DNA of 59,527 nt from Chitinophaga pinensis (GTDB taxonomy: Bacteria > Bacteroidota > Bacteroidia > Chitinophagales > CAMDFR01). The position numbers were made by a program, and so were the translations under genes. Where the stretch lies: contig CAMART010000017.1 in the NCBI GenBank assembly GCA_945860705.1, positions 1 to 59,527 on the forward strand. Reading direction: 5' to 3'. The notes beneath the pieces were generated by a model. The model ran no database searches and was not told the DNA's origin. It saw nothing but the letters and a program-made list of their open reading frames with translations. Below, piece after piece: positions 36,202-45,362 of the stretch (the stretch's first letter is position 1; every line of letters starts with the position of its first letter).

Positions 36202-37162
36202 ATGCTTTCATAATATTTTTTGCTATTGCTTCTATTATTGGCACACTCACCGAATTGCCAGCTTGCTTGTATAAGTGAGCATTAGCCATGTTTTCAGGTA
36301 GTTGATATTGTTTTTCAAAAACAGGATAACCTTGCAGTGCAAAACATTCAATAGGTGTAAGTTTTCTGATGCCATTAGTTGTTAGTGTTAATGGTACATT
36401 GTGCCCACCTGTGCCCATATTTGCAGTAAGAGTGGGGCAAAGATTATTTTTATTTTCACGCACATATTGTCTTCTCCACTGATAGAGTGTATTGCTATTA
36501 GTTATAGTAGATTGTAGTTTATCATAAAATAATTTATCTTCCCTATAGTAAAATTTCTCCTCCATTTTTTTATTGATGATAAAATCTTTTACTTTTTTAG
36601 TGAGTGCTTGTTTTTCAGGAAATTCAAATTTGTAGTTTGTATTGTACTTACTATTTTTATCAAAACATACGATGAAAATTCGTTCTCTATTATGAGGTAT
36701 ATTTCCGTAATCTTTGGTATTTAATACTTTTGCATTAAAAGTATAATTTCTTTCTTCTATTGATTTTTGTATTACTTTAAACGTATTACCTTCATCATGA
36801 CCCACCAAATTTTTTACATTTTCTAGAAAAATAACTTTTGGTCTCATAATATCTATAAAATCTAAGATTTTATAAAAGTGATTGCCTCTATGGTCATCAA
36901 ATCCCTTTCTATAGCCAGCTACAGAGAATGGCTGACAAGGAAATCCAGCAGTGAGTAAATCTATTTTTTTAAGTTTTTTTATATCTAGGCTGAGCACATC
37001 TTCTTCTATCAACGTATGTTTGAAGTTTTCTCTATAAGTAATACAGGCATTTTTATCTATTTCGTTGGCCCACGACAAATCAAATCCTGCACGCTGAAAC
37101 CCAAGACATATACCACCAACTCCTGCATATAAACTTCCTACTGTAAACTTATTCTCTTTCAT
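36191..37162 (-). CDS. DNA (cytosine-5) methyltransferase, orphan
   Basis: Methylates C5 of cytosine in DNA. 323 residues from the ATG; a TTG three codons upstream is possible. Motif I GSLYAGVGGICLGF (9-22), motif IV AGFPCQPFSVAG with catalytic C76, motif VI ENV (114-116), motif VIII RERIFIVCF, motif X KQAGNSVSVPIIEAIAKNI. The target-recognition region between VIII and IX is short; its DNA site cannot be read. No restriction endonuclease is next to it, so it is either solitary or left over from an R-M pair. -7 box at 37173-37180, giving a leader of only about 5 bases. Confidence 0.93.
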   Translation of the reverse strand: MKENKFTVGSLYAGVGGICLGFQRAGFDLSWANEIDKNACITYRENFKHTLIEEDVLSLDIKKLKKIDLLTAGFPCQPFSVAGYRKGFDDHRGNHFYKILDFIDIMRPKVIFLENVKNLVGHDEGNTFKVIQKSIEERNYTFNAKVLNTKDYGNIPHNRERIFIVCFDKNSKYNTNYKFEFPEKQALTKKVKDFIINKKMEEKFYYREDKLFYDKLQSTITNSNTLYQWRRQYVRENKNNLCPTLTANMGTGGHNVPLTLTTNGIRKLTPIECFALQGYPVFEKQYQLPENMANAHLYKQAGNSVSVPIIEAIAKNIMKALKK

Positions 37163-37172
37163 ATTTAGCAAT

Positions 37173-37180
37173 CAAAAATA
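37173..37180 (-). promoter_or_regulatory. -7 element of the methyltransferase gene
   Basis: Minus strand TATTTTTG, exact TAnnTTTG, 11 bases before the ATG; it implies a very short leader and supports the ATG at 37162 over the TTG at 37171. Confidence 0.5.
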
Positions 37181-37218
37181 CAATGTTTTTTTGATGTTAT
37201 ATTAGTATTAAAATAATG

Positions 37219-37226
37219 TAACTTTG
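37219..37226 (+). promoter_or_regulatory. -7 element of the M42 peptidase gene
   Basis: TAACTTTG followed by CACTC, exact TAnnTTTG, 24 bases before the ATG. Divergent from the methyltransferase promoter 40 bases away. Confidence 0.6.
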
Positions 37227-37250
37227 CACTCTTAAAAATTTAATATAAAA

Positions 37251-38369
37251 ATGGCAAAATCCATCAGTAAAACAACAACTAAAAAAGATACTTTTAAAAG
37301 TATTTTATCGAAAGAAGATCATGAATTCATGAAAAATTATTTAAATAATTTCTCACCAACTGGATTTGAATGGAAAGGTCAAAAAATATGGTTAGATTTT
37401 TTGAAACCATATATTGATACATATGAAGTTGATAATTATGGTACCGCATATGGTATTATTAATCCAAAAGCTCCTTATAGAGTAGTGATAGAAGCTCATG
37501 CAGATGAGATATCTTGGTTTGTTAGTTATATTACTGAAGATGGTTTGATTTATGTAAAAAGAAATGGTGGTAGTGATCATATAATAGCACCATCAAAAAG
37601 AGTATTTATTCATACTAAAAAAGGATTGGTACCAGGCTTTTTTGGATGGCCAGCTATACATACAAGAGCAGGAAAAGACGAAATGCCAGAATTGAAAAAT
37701 ATCTGTATTGATACAGGATGTTTTAATAAACAAGAAGTTGCAGATTTAGGAATAGAAGTAGGAGATGTGATTACTTTTCAAGATGAATTTATTACATTGA
37801 ATAATAGATATTATGTAGGAAGAGCACTAGATAATAGAATGGGAGGTTTTATGATAGCTATGGTAGCAAAAATGCTCAAACAAAACAAAAAGAAATTACC
37901 TTTTGCATTATACATTGTAAACTCTGTTCAAGAAGAAGTAGGATTGAGAGGTGCAGAAATGATAGCACATACTATAAAACCTAATGTAGCCATAGTAACG
38001 GATGTGACTCATGATACCACTACACCTATGATTAATAAAATAATAGAAGGTGATACAAAATGTGGAAATGGGCCTGTGCTTACAGTTGGTCCTGCTGTAC
38101 ACAATAAACTTTTGAATTTGATAAAAGACGAAGCAAAAGCAAATAAGATACCTTTTCAAATGGATACTGCTAGTAGAGCTACAGGTACTGATACAGATGC
38201 TTTTGCATATGCAAATGGCGGAACTCCTTCAGCTTTGATTTCATTGCCATTGAGATATATGCATACTACTGTAGAAAGTGTACATAAAGAAGATGTAGAA
38301 AATGTAATTCATTTGATTTATCATTCTCTACTCAAATTAAAACCAGATTTTAATTTTAAATATTTATAG
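37251..38369 (+). CDS. M42 family metallo-aminopeptidase
   Basis: 372 residues, a cytosolic dinuclear-metal peptidase of the TET/FrvX/glutamyl-aminopeptidase family. Metal and catalytic residues are in order: VIEAHADEISWFV (His, Asp), GRALDNRMGG (bridging Asp), SVQEEVGLRGAE (Glu-Glu), VTDVTHDTT (Asp) and RYMHTTVESVHKED (His). FSPTGFEW near the start is the usual substrate-lid motif. The first 20 residues (KSISKTTTKKDTFKS) are a basic extension. Followed after 15 bases by the UbiA-like gene, perhaps on one transcript. Confidence 0.93.
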   Translation: MAKSISKTTTKKDTFKSILSKEDHEFMKNYLNNFSPTGFEWKGQKIWLDFLKPYIDTYEVDNYGTAYGIINPKAPYRVVIEAHADEISWFVSYITEDGLIYVKRNGGSDHIIAPSKRVFIHTKKGLVPGFFGWPAIHTRAGKDEMPELKNICIDTGCFNKQEVADLGIEVGDVITFQDEFITLNNRYYVGRALDNRMGGFMIAMVAKMLKQNKKKLPFALYIVNSVQEEVGLRGAEMIAHTIKPNVAIVTDVTHDTTTPMINKIIEGDTKCGNGPVLTVGPAVHNKLLNLIKDEAKANKIPFQMDTASRATGTDTDAFAYANGGTPSALISLPLRYMHTTVESVHKEDVENVIHLIYHSLLKLKPDFNFKYL

Positions 38370-38384
38370 TTAAAAAAATAATAT

Positions 38385-39353
38385 ATGAAACATATCATCA
38401 AGTTCCTAAGCTTCTCAAATATTTGGATTGGTTTAGGAGCTTGTTTGCTTTCTATAGCTAATCTTTTAGCATTGAGATGGCTTCCAAACATGCAAGACAA
38501 TTACTTGTCGCTCTCAAATGCAAAGTATTTATTAGTGTTTAATTTTTTTGCAACAGTTTTTATTTATACATTTATTAGACTTCTAGGGTTAAGAGAAAAG
38601 CATCCTCAAGCTACTTCTGAAATGCTCGATTGGGTCAGAAAAAATAAAATTGTTTTAATATTATGGACTATAGTCAGTGGAATTATTTCCATATATTGCT
38701 TATATCATTTACATAGATCGCAACAATATATAATTTTATCTCTAGGGGCATTGTCTATACTTTATGCAATGCCAGTATATAAATCAAATGGTATATGGAA
38801 ATCTCTCAGACATATTCCATATATCAAAACAATAATTGTAGCTATAGTTTGGTCTGTACTCACGGTGATATGTGTTGTAGCAAATACTGAAATGTATCCG
38901 GTTTTAATAAGACCTCAACATATCTTACTAACGATAATTAATTTTATATTTATACTAGCCTTGACTATACCTTTTGATATACGAGATATAGCTTATGATT
39001 CTGAAGTAGCAGTAAAAACTATTGCACAAAAATTAGGTATAGAACAAACAAAAAAATTAAGTATAGGATTACTGATTTTGTACATGGTATTAAGTTTTAT
39101 ATTGTACATATATTGGCCATGTTATATTTATTATCCAGAATTTTTTAGAAGTTTCAATTTGGCCACTTTTGTAGCTGCTATGTTTGGCGGTCTAGGGTCT
39201 ATTTTTATTATTAAAAATATAAGTGCATCATCAGATGAACAGGTCTATACATTTCAAATTGATGGTATGATAGTAGTTCAAAGTATTTTTATGATACTAA
39301 TCTATAGCATCTATTATATCGGCGACTTAAGCTTCTTTAAGTTTTATGTGTAA
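38385..39353 (+). CDS. UbiA-superfamily-like membrane protein lacking the first Asp-rich motif
   Basis: 322 residues, about eight or nine transmembrane helices. The second UbiA motif is recognisable near 197-217: DIRDIAYDSEVAVKTIAQKLG, as in membrane prenyltransferases. The first motif (NDxxDxxxD), expected after helix 2, is absent; NFFATVFIYTFIRLLGL stands there instead. Without it, magnesium-pyrophosphate binding would be incomplete. It may be a Bacteroidota branch with altered chemistry, or a non-enzymatic relative. Same strand as, and 15 bases after, the M42 gene; convergent with the SDR gene. Confidence 0.7.
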   Translation: MKHIIKFLSFSNIWIGLGACLLSIANLLALRWLPNMQDNYLSLSNAKYLLVFNFFATVFIYTFIRLLGLREKHPQATSEMLDWVRKNKIVLILWTIVSGIISIYCLYHLHRSQQYIILSLGALSILYAMPVYKSNGIWKSLRHIPYIKTIIVAIVWSVLTVICVVANTEMYPVLIRPQHILLTIINFIFILALTIPFDIRDIAYDSEVAVKTIAQKLGIEQTKKLSIGLLILYMVLSFILYIYWPCYIYYPEFFRSFNLATFVAAMFGGLGSIFIIKNISASSDEQVYTFQIDGMIVVQSIFMILIYSIYYIGDLSFFKFYV

Positions 39354-39361
39354 CAATACAT

Positions 39362-40285
39362 TTACTTGTAGTATATATTAGTTAGCTTTTCAGATGCATT
39401 CCAAAGTTTTTTAGCGTCATCTATATTTTGAGCATGTGGCATAGGATTTACAATTATAGGATATCCTTTCATCTCTCTTCTTCCATCAGGTCCATAATAT
39501 TCAGCTCCTTTTACATTCAAGTCTACCGCTGCTCTCAACTCTGGCAACGCACCCATAGAAGCAGGTTGTATCATAAAATTAAAAATTGGTTTTAATAAAC
39601 TCATCACCCAATTTGGTAATATATCATTAAATAAATTCGTATCAGATACACCAGGATGAGCGCCTACTGCTATACAATCTATATTATTTTTTTCAAAAAA
39701 TCTTTGTAGTTCAAATGTAAATAAAAGATTGGCTAATTTAGATCTGCCATAGGCTTTCATAGGTGTATAGTCTTTACCATTTGTATATAGTAGATTATCG
39801 AAATCCATACGACCATTTTTATGTGCTATACTACTTACATTTATTACTCTAGATTTTGGAGTTTTTTTGAGTATATCAAGTAATAAACCCGTTAGTGCAA
39901 AATGCCCTAGATGATTAGTTCCCATTTGACTTTCAAATCCATCTTTTGTCAGTTCATATGGAGGCATCATGATTCCAGCATTGTTTATTAAAACATCTAG
40001 ATGAGTATTATCTGACTTGTATTGATTTGAAAATTGACGAATAGAATCTAAATCTGCTATGTCTAGTTTTGATACAATAATATTTGCTTTATTATCAAAT
40101 TCAAGAATTGATTTTTTAGCTTGTTCACCTTTTTCAATATTTCTACAAGCTAAAATAACTTTTGCACCTTTATTTGAAAGAGCTTTTACAGCTTCAAAAC
40201 CTAAGCCACTATTGCCACCAGTTACTATTATGTTTTTACCATTTAAATTTCCAATGTTTTCTGTAGTCCAATTTTTAATACTCAT
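39362..40285 (-). CDS. Short-chain dehydrogenase/reductase, retinol-dehydrogenase-like
   Basis: 307 residues, NAD(P)-dependent Rossmann-fold oxidoreductase. Cofactor motif TGGNSGLG (22-29), ACRN shortly after (typical of the retinol dehydrogenase/protochlorophyllide-reductase-like group), NNAGIM, catalytic serine in VINVSSIAHKNG, YGRSKLAN with the Tyr and Lys. The C-terminal AEYYGPDGRREMKGYP is usual for this group. Substrate unknown. Probably cotranscribed with the SRPBCC gene upstream (64-base gap). Confidence 0.88.
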   Translation of the reverse strand: MSIKNWTTENIGNLNGKNIIVTGGNSGLGFEAVKALSNKGAKVILACRNIEKGEQAKKSILEFDNKANIIVSKLDIADLDSIRQFSNQYKSDNTHLDVLINNAGIMMPPYELTKDGFESQMGTNHLGHFALTGLLLDILKKTPKSRVINVSSIAHKNGRMDFDNLLYTNGKDYTPMKAYGRSKLANLLFTFELQRFFEKNNIDCIAVGAHPGVSDTNLFNDILPNWVMSLLKPIFNFMIQPASMGALPELRAAVDLNVKGAEYYGPDGRREMKGYPIIVNPMPHAQNIDDAKKLWNASEKLTNIYYK

Positions 40286-40349
40286 AATCCTTATTTGATA
40301 TGTACAACTAATATTATGTAGATATAGTTTTAATTTATAAAATAAAAAA

Positions 40350-40763
40350 TTAATTATTTTTTAGTATATAATCTATAGATTTTAAAACAGCACTTTTTAC
40401 TAATTCTTGATTAGAAAAAATCTCACCTGTTTTTTTATTTACCCAATTAATTGTATAAGTAATTTTAGTTTCTGTTTCAGAAATTTTTTCTGCAATATTA
40501 TCTACATATCCATTATATATAGGATGTTCTATAATAAGAAATTTCACCCAATAAGGTGCATGTGTTATTTTTTCTTTTAGTCGAATAGTAATACCATCAG
40601 GAGAAGTTATATTCATCTCTCTTAGTGTATGCATATCATTTTTTTCTGTAATAATTACATCACTTACTCCAGGTACAAAATATTCAGGATGCTCTATTTT
40701 AAAAACAAAATTTTCCCATACTGTTTCAATAGATTTATTTATTAGTTCAGAGTGACTTATCAT
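40350..40763 (-). CDS. SRPBCC family protein, AtaL/DUF1857-like
   Basis: 137 residues. The pattern SIETVWENFVFKIEHPEYFVPGVSD, MHTLREMNITSP and ITHAPYWVKFLI fits the SRPBCC (START/Bet v1) fold and most closely DUF1857. Such proteins hold hydrophobic ligands in a cavity. The SDR gene downstream may act on the same molecule, but this is a guess. No signal peptide, so cytosolic. Confidence 0.62.
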   Translation of the reverse strand: MISHSELINKSIETVWENFVFKIEHPEYFVPGVSDVIITEKNDMHTLREMNITSPDGITIRLKEKITHAPYWVKFLIIEHPIYNGYVDNIAEKISETETKITYTINWVNKKTGEIFSNQELVKSAVLKSIDYILKNN

Positions 40764-40785
40764 ATTTATATTTTTTAAGATTTAA

Positions 40786-40822
40786 TTAAAAAAAAGTCTC
40801 ACTTTATGTGAGACTTTTAGTG
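40786..40822 (-). terminator. Rho-independent terminator after the T9SS type B gene
   Basis: 11-bp stem (40792-40802 with 40808-40818, AAAAGTCTCAC and its complement), 5-base loop; T9 tail on the minus strand. Confidence 0.9.
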
Positions 40823-40840
40823 TTAGTAGTAAATTTATTT

Positions 40841-42784
40841 TTATCTAATTAAACTAAATACGCCATTAGATTCTATAGTTTTATTGATATTAGCAGATTT
40901 TGCTTTTATATAATAAATATAAGTTCCTATCGCTTGTTCTTTACCTTTAAATTTGCCATTCCATCCATTATTTATATCATTCGTTTCATAAACTAATTCT
41001 CCCCATCTATTAAATATTCTCATATTAAATTCGCTGAGTCCACTACAAATATATAAAGGAGCGTATGTTTCATTTAGATTATCCCCGTTTGGAGTAAATC
41101 CATCTGGATATACAAGTTTGCAATCACAAGGTTCTACGGTCACATATATACTATCCGTTTTTGTACCACAAGTATTACTTACTGTTGCTTTATACCATCC
41201 GCTTGTTGTTACGTTATAAGTACTATTTGTACTAGCATCTTGCCATATAATATTGTCCCAATTTGCACCAGCATCTAGTAGTACATTTTTATCATCACAA
41301 ATACTAGTATCATTTCCAAGCTCTATTGTAGGTAGTTCTCCGATAAATAAATCTATAGACTCGGTATCAGTACAACCAGTATATGTATAAATAATTAATT
41401 TCACAGTATGAATACCAGGAGTGCTAAATGCATGGAAAGGATTTGGGAATGAATCAATAGTGCCATCGCCAAAATCGTAAAGTAAATATGCATACGAACC
41501 TGTAGAAGTATTGCTAAATGAAATTACTTCACCTAAACAATATGGTTCTGAGGCATGCGTAAATCCTGCATAATATAATAAGGAACTTAGTTGTATACTA
41601 TCCCGGTAGCTACATAATCCATTTGATATAGTATACCAATATCGTCCTGCTATGATTCCAGAGATAGAATCAGAGGCTGGAGTAGTGGATCGATTGGTAT
41701 TCCGTATGATTCCAGATGTATCTTCCCAGACAAAATTAAATATACCTGTACCTATATTACCTATAGCATCTAGTCTTATAGCATTATCATTTGAATTTAA
41801 ACATGCTGCAACAGAAGAAGAAGCATTGTAGTCAAATGCTGCATTGTATAGATACATAGTATCAGAGGTTTTCATAGAGCGTATTATTGAATCTGATAGT
41901 CCGCAAGTTAATGAGGTTACATTTGTATCTACTATAGCAATAATTTCAGTAGTATCAGATACTAAAACATCTATTGAAGTGCCACTACCAGAATATACTC
42001 CATCAACATAAAAATAGGAGTTTAAACTTGTAAATACTGGTAATGGTGCAAATGGTACAGATGCAACAGTATAACTTCCTCCAGAAGGAGTAAATTGCCA
42101 TGCTTCAAATGCAGTAGTCCATGGTCCAGTATTTCTTCCTGGAGGACTTATTCCTATTGTGCCACTTGTATTTTGTACACCTACTAATCCATTGCCACTA
42201 TTCCATGCACTACACAAATCTTTATTACCTATATGCACCTCTATATTATTGCTAGTTTCATACAGTAATATTTGATGAGAAGCTCTTAGAGATGTGCAGC
42301 TAAACATAGGTACATTGCACATATTGAAAACAAAAATTCTGTTGGGCGCATTTCCAATAATACCATAAGAAATAGTTCCACCCGGTATGGTAGGAAGTAA
42401 ATCATGATATACGCCAAAAATAGAATTTAAAGGTAAAGCTGGATTTGGACAAAGAGTAGTATAGGCCCAAGGAGAGTATCCATTAGAATCAGCTATATCA
42501 AATGATAGATATCCATTTGTAGAAAGCAAACATTTAGTATAAGTATTACCAAAATATGTAAATGGGAATCCAATATCTATGGTTCCTGAAAATATATCAT
42601 CTGAACTTAAATCGGTCAATTCACCAGTAGCACCGATAAATGACGATCTTATATTAACCATGTTGGCACCACATAGAGTATCATCTGGACCCAGTGTTAC
42701 ACCTAAAAGAGGTTGAGCACTTAGATGAGTAAGTGATAAAAAAATGGATAATATGAATATGAGTAGTGTAGAGTTTTTAATCAT
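40841..42784 (-). CDS. T9SS type B (gliding-motility-associated C-terminal domain) secreted protein
   Basis: 647 residues. Signal peptide about 1-23. The first 240 residues are a beta-rich surface region (DIGFPFTYFGNTYTKCLLSTNGYLSFD, a nidogen-like or cohesin-like opening). A PKD domain follows at about 405-470 (SFSNTSTGSYAYLLYDFGDGT, FSTPGIHTVKLIIYTYTG), then LGNDTSICDDKNVLLDAG. The end is the CHU_C/type B domain: YPDGFTPNGDNLNETYAP, FNMRIFNRWGELVYET, NGWNGKFKGKEQAIGTYIYYI. Type B cargo is often surface-bound adhesins such as SprB. Monocistronic with its own terminator; binding target unknown. Confidence 0.93.
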   Translation of the reverse strand: MIKNSTLLIFILSIFLSLTHLSAQPLLGVTLGPDDTLCGANMVNIRSSFIGATGELTDLSSDDIFSGTIDIGFPFTYFGNTYTKCLLSTNGYLSFDIADSNGYSPWAYTTLCPNPALPLNSIFGVYHDLLPTIPGGTISYGIIGNAPNRIFVFNMCNVPMFSCTSLRASHQILLYETSNNIEVHIGNKDLCSAWNSGNGLVGVQNTSGTIGISPPGRNTGPWTTAFEAWQFTPSGGSYTVASVPFAPLPVFTSLNSYFYVDGVYSGSGTSIDVLVSDTTEIIAIVDTNVTSLTCGLSDSIIRSMKTSDTMYLYNAAFDYNASSSVAACLNSNDNAIRLDAIGNIGTGIFNFVWEDTSGIIRNTNRSTTPASDSISGIIAGRYWYTISNGLCSYRDSIQLSSLLYYAGFTHASEPYCLGEVISFSNTSTGSYAYLLYDFGDGTIDSFPNPFHAFSTPGIHTVKLIIYTYTGCTDTESIDLFIGELPTIELGNDTSICDDKNVLLDAGANWDNIIWQDASTNSTYNVTTSGWYKATVSNTCGTKTDSIYVTVEPCDCKLVYPDGFTPNGDNLNETYAPLYICSGLSEFNMRIFNRWGELVYETNDINNGWNGKFKGKEQAIGTYIYYIKAKSANINKTIESNGVFSLIR

Positions 42785-42899
42785 ACGCTTTATTTAGAGG
42801 TTTATAATATATGCTAAGATAATATCTTTTTTCAAATAAAAAAATAATATTAATAAATAATTAAAACTTTTGAATATTTGCAATACTAAAAATACTATT

Positions 42900-43832
42900 A
42901 TGAATATATCAATAGCCATACATGGTGGTGCAGGCACTATACTTGCATCTAAAATGACAAATGAATTAGAAGCTAACTATAGAAAAGGTTTACAAGATGC
43001 TTTAAATATTGGTTATGATATTTTAAAACAAGGCGGCTCAAGCCTAGATGCTGTAGAAGCAAGTGTAAAGAGTATGGAAGATTTTCCATTGTTTAATGCA
43101 GGGAAAGGAAGTGTATTTAATAACAAAGGAGCACATGAAATGGATGCATCTATCATGTATGGGAAAACACTAGAAGCAGGTGCAGTAAGTTCAGTTTCAA
43201 ATATCAAAAATCCAATAGTTTTAGCAAAAACAATTATGCAAAAAAGTGAACATGTTTTTTTATGCAAAGAAGGTGCTGAAGAGTTTGCAAAATTAAATGG
43301 AATTGAGTTTGAAAATGATGCCTATTTTTATAATGATACTCGCTATCAACAATGGCAAGAAATCAAAGATTCCGATACTTTTCAATTGGATCATACAGAT
43401 AATAAACATGATAAAAAGTTTGGTACAGTTGGAGCCGTAGCATTAGACAAAGAAGGGAATCTTTCTGCAGCTACATCCACTGGTGGTATGACCAATAAAA
43501 AATTTGGAAGGGTAGGAGATACGCCTATGATAGGTGCTGGGACATATGCTAACAATAATACTTGTGCAGTATCTTGTACAGGTCATGGTGAGTTGTTTAT
43601 TCGTTCTGTTGTTGCTTATGATATCAGTTGTTTGATGGAATATAAAGGTATGTCATTATCAGAAGCATGCAAATTTGTAGTGCATGATAAGTTGATAAAA
43701 ATAGGTGGTGAAGGAGGTATTATTGCTATTGATAAAAATGCAAATATTTGCCTAGATTTTAATAGTGAAGGAATGTATAGAGCTTCTGTGGATAAAGATG
43801 GAAAAGAATTTATAGCTATTTATAAAAACTAA
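42900..43832 (+). CDS. Isoaspartyl peptidase/L-asparaginase (Ntn hydrolase)
   Basis: 310 residues from the ATG at 42900; the frame continues to a TTG at 42870 but MNISIAIHGGAG is the usual beginning. A single precursor that cuts itself before a threonine, here in KKFGTVGAVALDKEGNLSAATSTGG; the exposed Thr is the nucleophile. Other landmarks: GGSSLDAVEASVKSMEDFPLFNAG, GKGSVFNNKGAHEMDASIM and GTYANNNTCAVSCTGHGE. It breaks down isoaspartyl peptides and asparagine. 5 bases ahead of the dihydroorotase gene, so cotranscribed. Confidence 0.93.
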   Translation: MNISIAIHGGAGTILASKMTNELEANYRKGLQDALNIGYDILKQGGSSLDAVEASVKSMEDFPLFNAGKGSVFNNKGAHEMDASIMYGKTLEAGAVSSVSNIKNPIVLAKTIMQKSEHVFLCKEGAEEFAKLNGIEFENDAYFYNDTRYQQWQEIKDSDTFQLDHTDNKHDKKFGTVGAVALDKEGNLSAATSTGGMTNKKFGRVGDTPMIGAGTYANNNTCAVSCTGHGELFIRSVVAYDISCLMEYKGMSLSEACKFVVHDKLIKIGGEGGIIAIDKNANICLDFNSEGMYRASVDKDGKEFIAIYKN

Positions 43833-43837
43833 AAAAC

Positions 43838-45178
43838 ATGAGTATACTAATAAAAAATGCACTTATAGTAAATGAAGGTATTATTACTTCAAAAGATATT
43901 TTTATCAAAAATGATAGAATTGAAAAAATCGAAAACTCTATTTCTAATATCAATGAAAATCATAAAGAAATAGATGCCTCAGATAAATATTTATTACCAG
44001 GTATTATAGATGATCAGGTACATTTTAGAGAGCCAGGACTTACTCATAAAGGAACGATATATACAGAAGCAAAGTCTGGTGTAGCAGGAGGAGTTACTAC
44101 CTTTATGGAAATGCCCAATACTAAACCTGCAGCTCTTACTAGACATTTATTAGCAGATAAATATGAAATAGCTCGACAACATTCATTAGCTAACTACTCA
44201 TTTTTTATGGGAACAAGCAATGATAATTATGAGGAAATCATGCAAACAGATTTCACAAAAGTATGTGGTCTAAAAATATTTATGGGAAGTAGTACAGGAA
44301 ATTTGTTGGTAGACGATGAACATGTATTATCAAAATTATTTGCCAATGTACCAGCACTAATAGCCACACATTGCGAAGATGAAGAAACTATTAAACATAA
44401 TTTAGCAATAGCAAAAGAAAAATATGGAGAGTTGATTCCTGTATATCAACATCCAATAATTAGAAATACAGAAGCATGCTATTTATCATCGAGTAAAGCC
44501 AAAGCACTTGCTGAAAAACACAATACAAGATTGCATATTTTGCATATTTCTACAGAAAAAGAATGTAGCTTGTTTAGAAATGATATACCCTTAAATCAAA
44601 AAAGAATTACGGCTGAAGCATGTATACATCACCTATGGTTTAATGATGCTTCATACGAAACCAAGGGAAATTTTATCAAATGGAATCCAGCTATAAAAAC
44701 TGAAAATGATAGACAAGCAATTTGGAAAGCCTTGCTAGATGATCGAATAGACATAATAGCTACAGACCATGCTCCACATACTTTTGAAGAAAAAAACAAT
44801 CTTAATTATACCGACATCCCAAGTGGTGGACCTTTGCTACAACATACTCTTCAAGCGATGTTGCAATTTTACCATCAAGGAAAAATATCGCTAGAACGAA
44901 TAGTAGAAAAAATGTGTCATGCACCTGCTATTTGTTTTCAGGTAAAAGAAAGAGGATATCTAAGGGAAGGATATTTTGCAGATATGTCTATAGTAGATAT
45001 CCATAAAAATATGCAAATAAATTCTTCAAATATTTTGAGTAAATGTGGATGGAGTCCATTCGAAAATGAAACTATGAAAGGGGTAATTACTCATACTATT
45101 ATTAATGGAAATTTAGTATATGACAATGGTGTTTTTGATGAAAGTAGTAGAGGTATGCGAATAGAATTTAATAGATAA
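43838..45178 (+). CDS. pyrC: Dihydroorotase
   Basis: Third step of pyrimidine synthesis, ring closure of carbamoyl aspartate. 446 residues, class I amidohydrolase. Metal region PGIIDDQVHFREPGLTHKG: the usual HxH is QxH here, which I recall as standard for Bacteroidota dihydroorotases. Then EMPNTKPAAL, GLKIFMGSSTGNLLVDD (lysine), ATHCEDE, LHILHIST and catalytic IIATDHAPH. Directly follows the asparaginase gene; both concern aspartate-derived compounds. Possible weak terminator at 45186-45222. Confidence 0.92.
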   Translation: MSILIKNALIVNEGIITSKDIFIKNDRIEKIENSISNINENHKEIDASDKYLLPGIIDDQVHFREPGLTHKGTIYTEAKSGVAGGVTTFMEMPNTKPAALTRHLLADKYEIARQHSLANYSFFMGTSNDNYEEIMQTDFTKVCGLKIFMGSSTGNLLVDDEHVLSKLFANVPALIATHCEDEETIKHNLAIAKEKYGELIPVYQHPIIRNTEACYLSSSKAKALAEKHNTRLHILHISTEKECSLFRNDIPLNQKRITAEACIHHLWFNDASYETKGNFIKWNPAIKTENDRQAIWKALLDDRIDIIATDHAPHTFEEKNNLNYTDIPSGGPLLQHTLQAMLQFYHQGKISLERIVEKMCHAPAICFQVKERGYLREGYFADMSIVDIHKNMQINSSNILSKCGWSPFENETMKGVITHTIINGNLVYDNGVFDESSRGMRIEFNR

Positions 45179-45185
45179 TCTTTTA

Positions 45186-45222
45186 AAGTTATTTTATTGA
45201 TAACTTCACTTTTTTTGTGAAT
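45186..45222 (+). terminator. Weak terminator candidate after the dihydroorotase gene
   Basis: AAGTTAT (45186-45192) pairs with ATAACTT (45200-45206), and TCAC/GTGA around seven T follows. AT-rich and weak. Confidence 0.35.
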
Positions 45223-45263
45223 AATTCTATCCCGTTTATTCAATATTATATAGTATTCTAAAG

Positions 45264-45271
45264 TAATTTTG
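45264..45271 (+). promoter_or_regulatory. -7 element upstream of the 1,589-residue surface protein
   Basis: TAATTTTG then CAAGC, exact TAnnTTTG. A second, weaker box AATCTTTG then CAAC lies at 45336-45343, nearer the ATG (45363). Confidence 0.45.
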
Positions 45272-45362
45272 CAAGCAGGTATTAATCTTAATTTATTAAT
45301 GATAAGTTATTAATATACAGGTAATACTAAATCCAAATCTTTGCAACTAAATCTATATTCAT

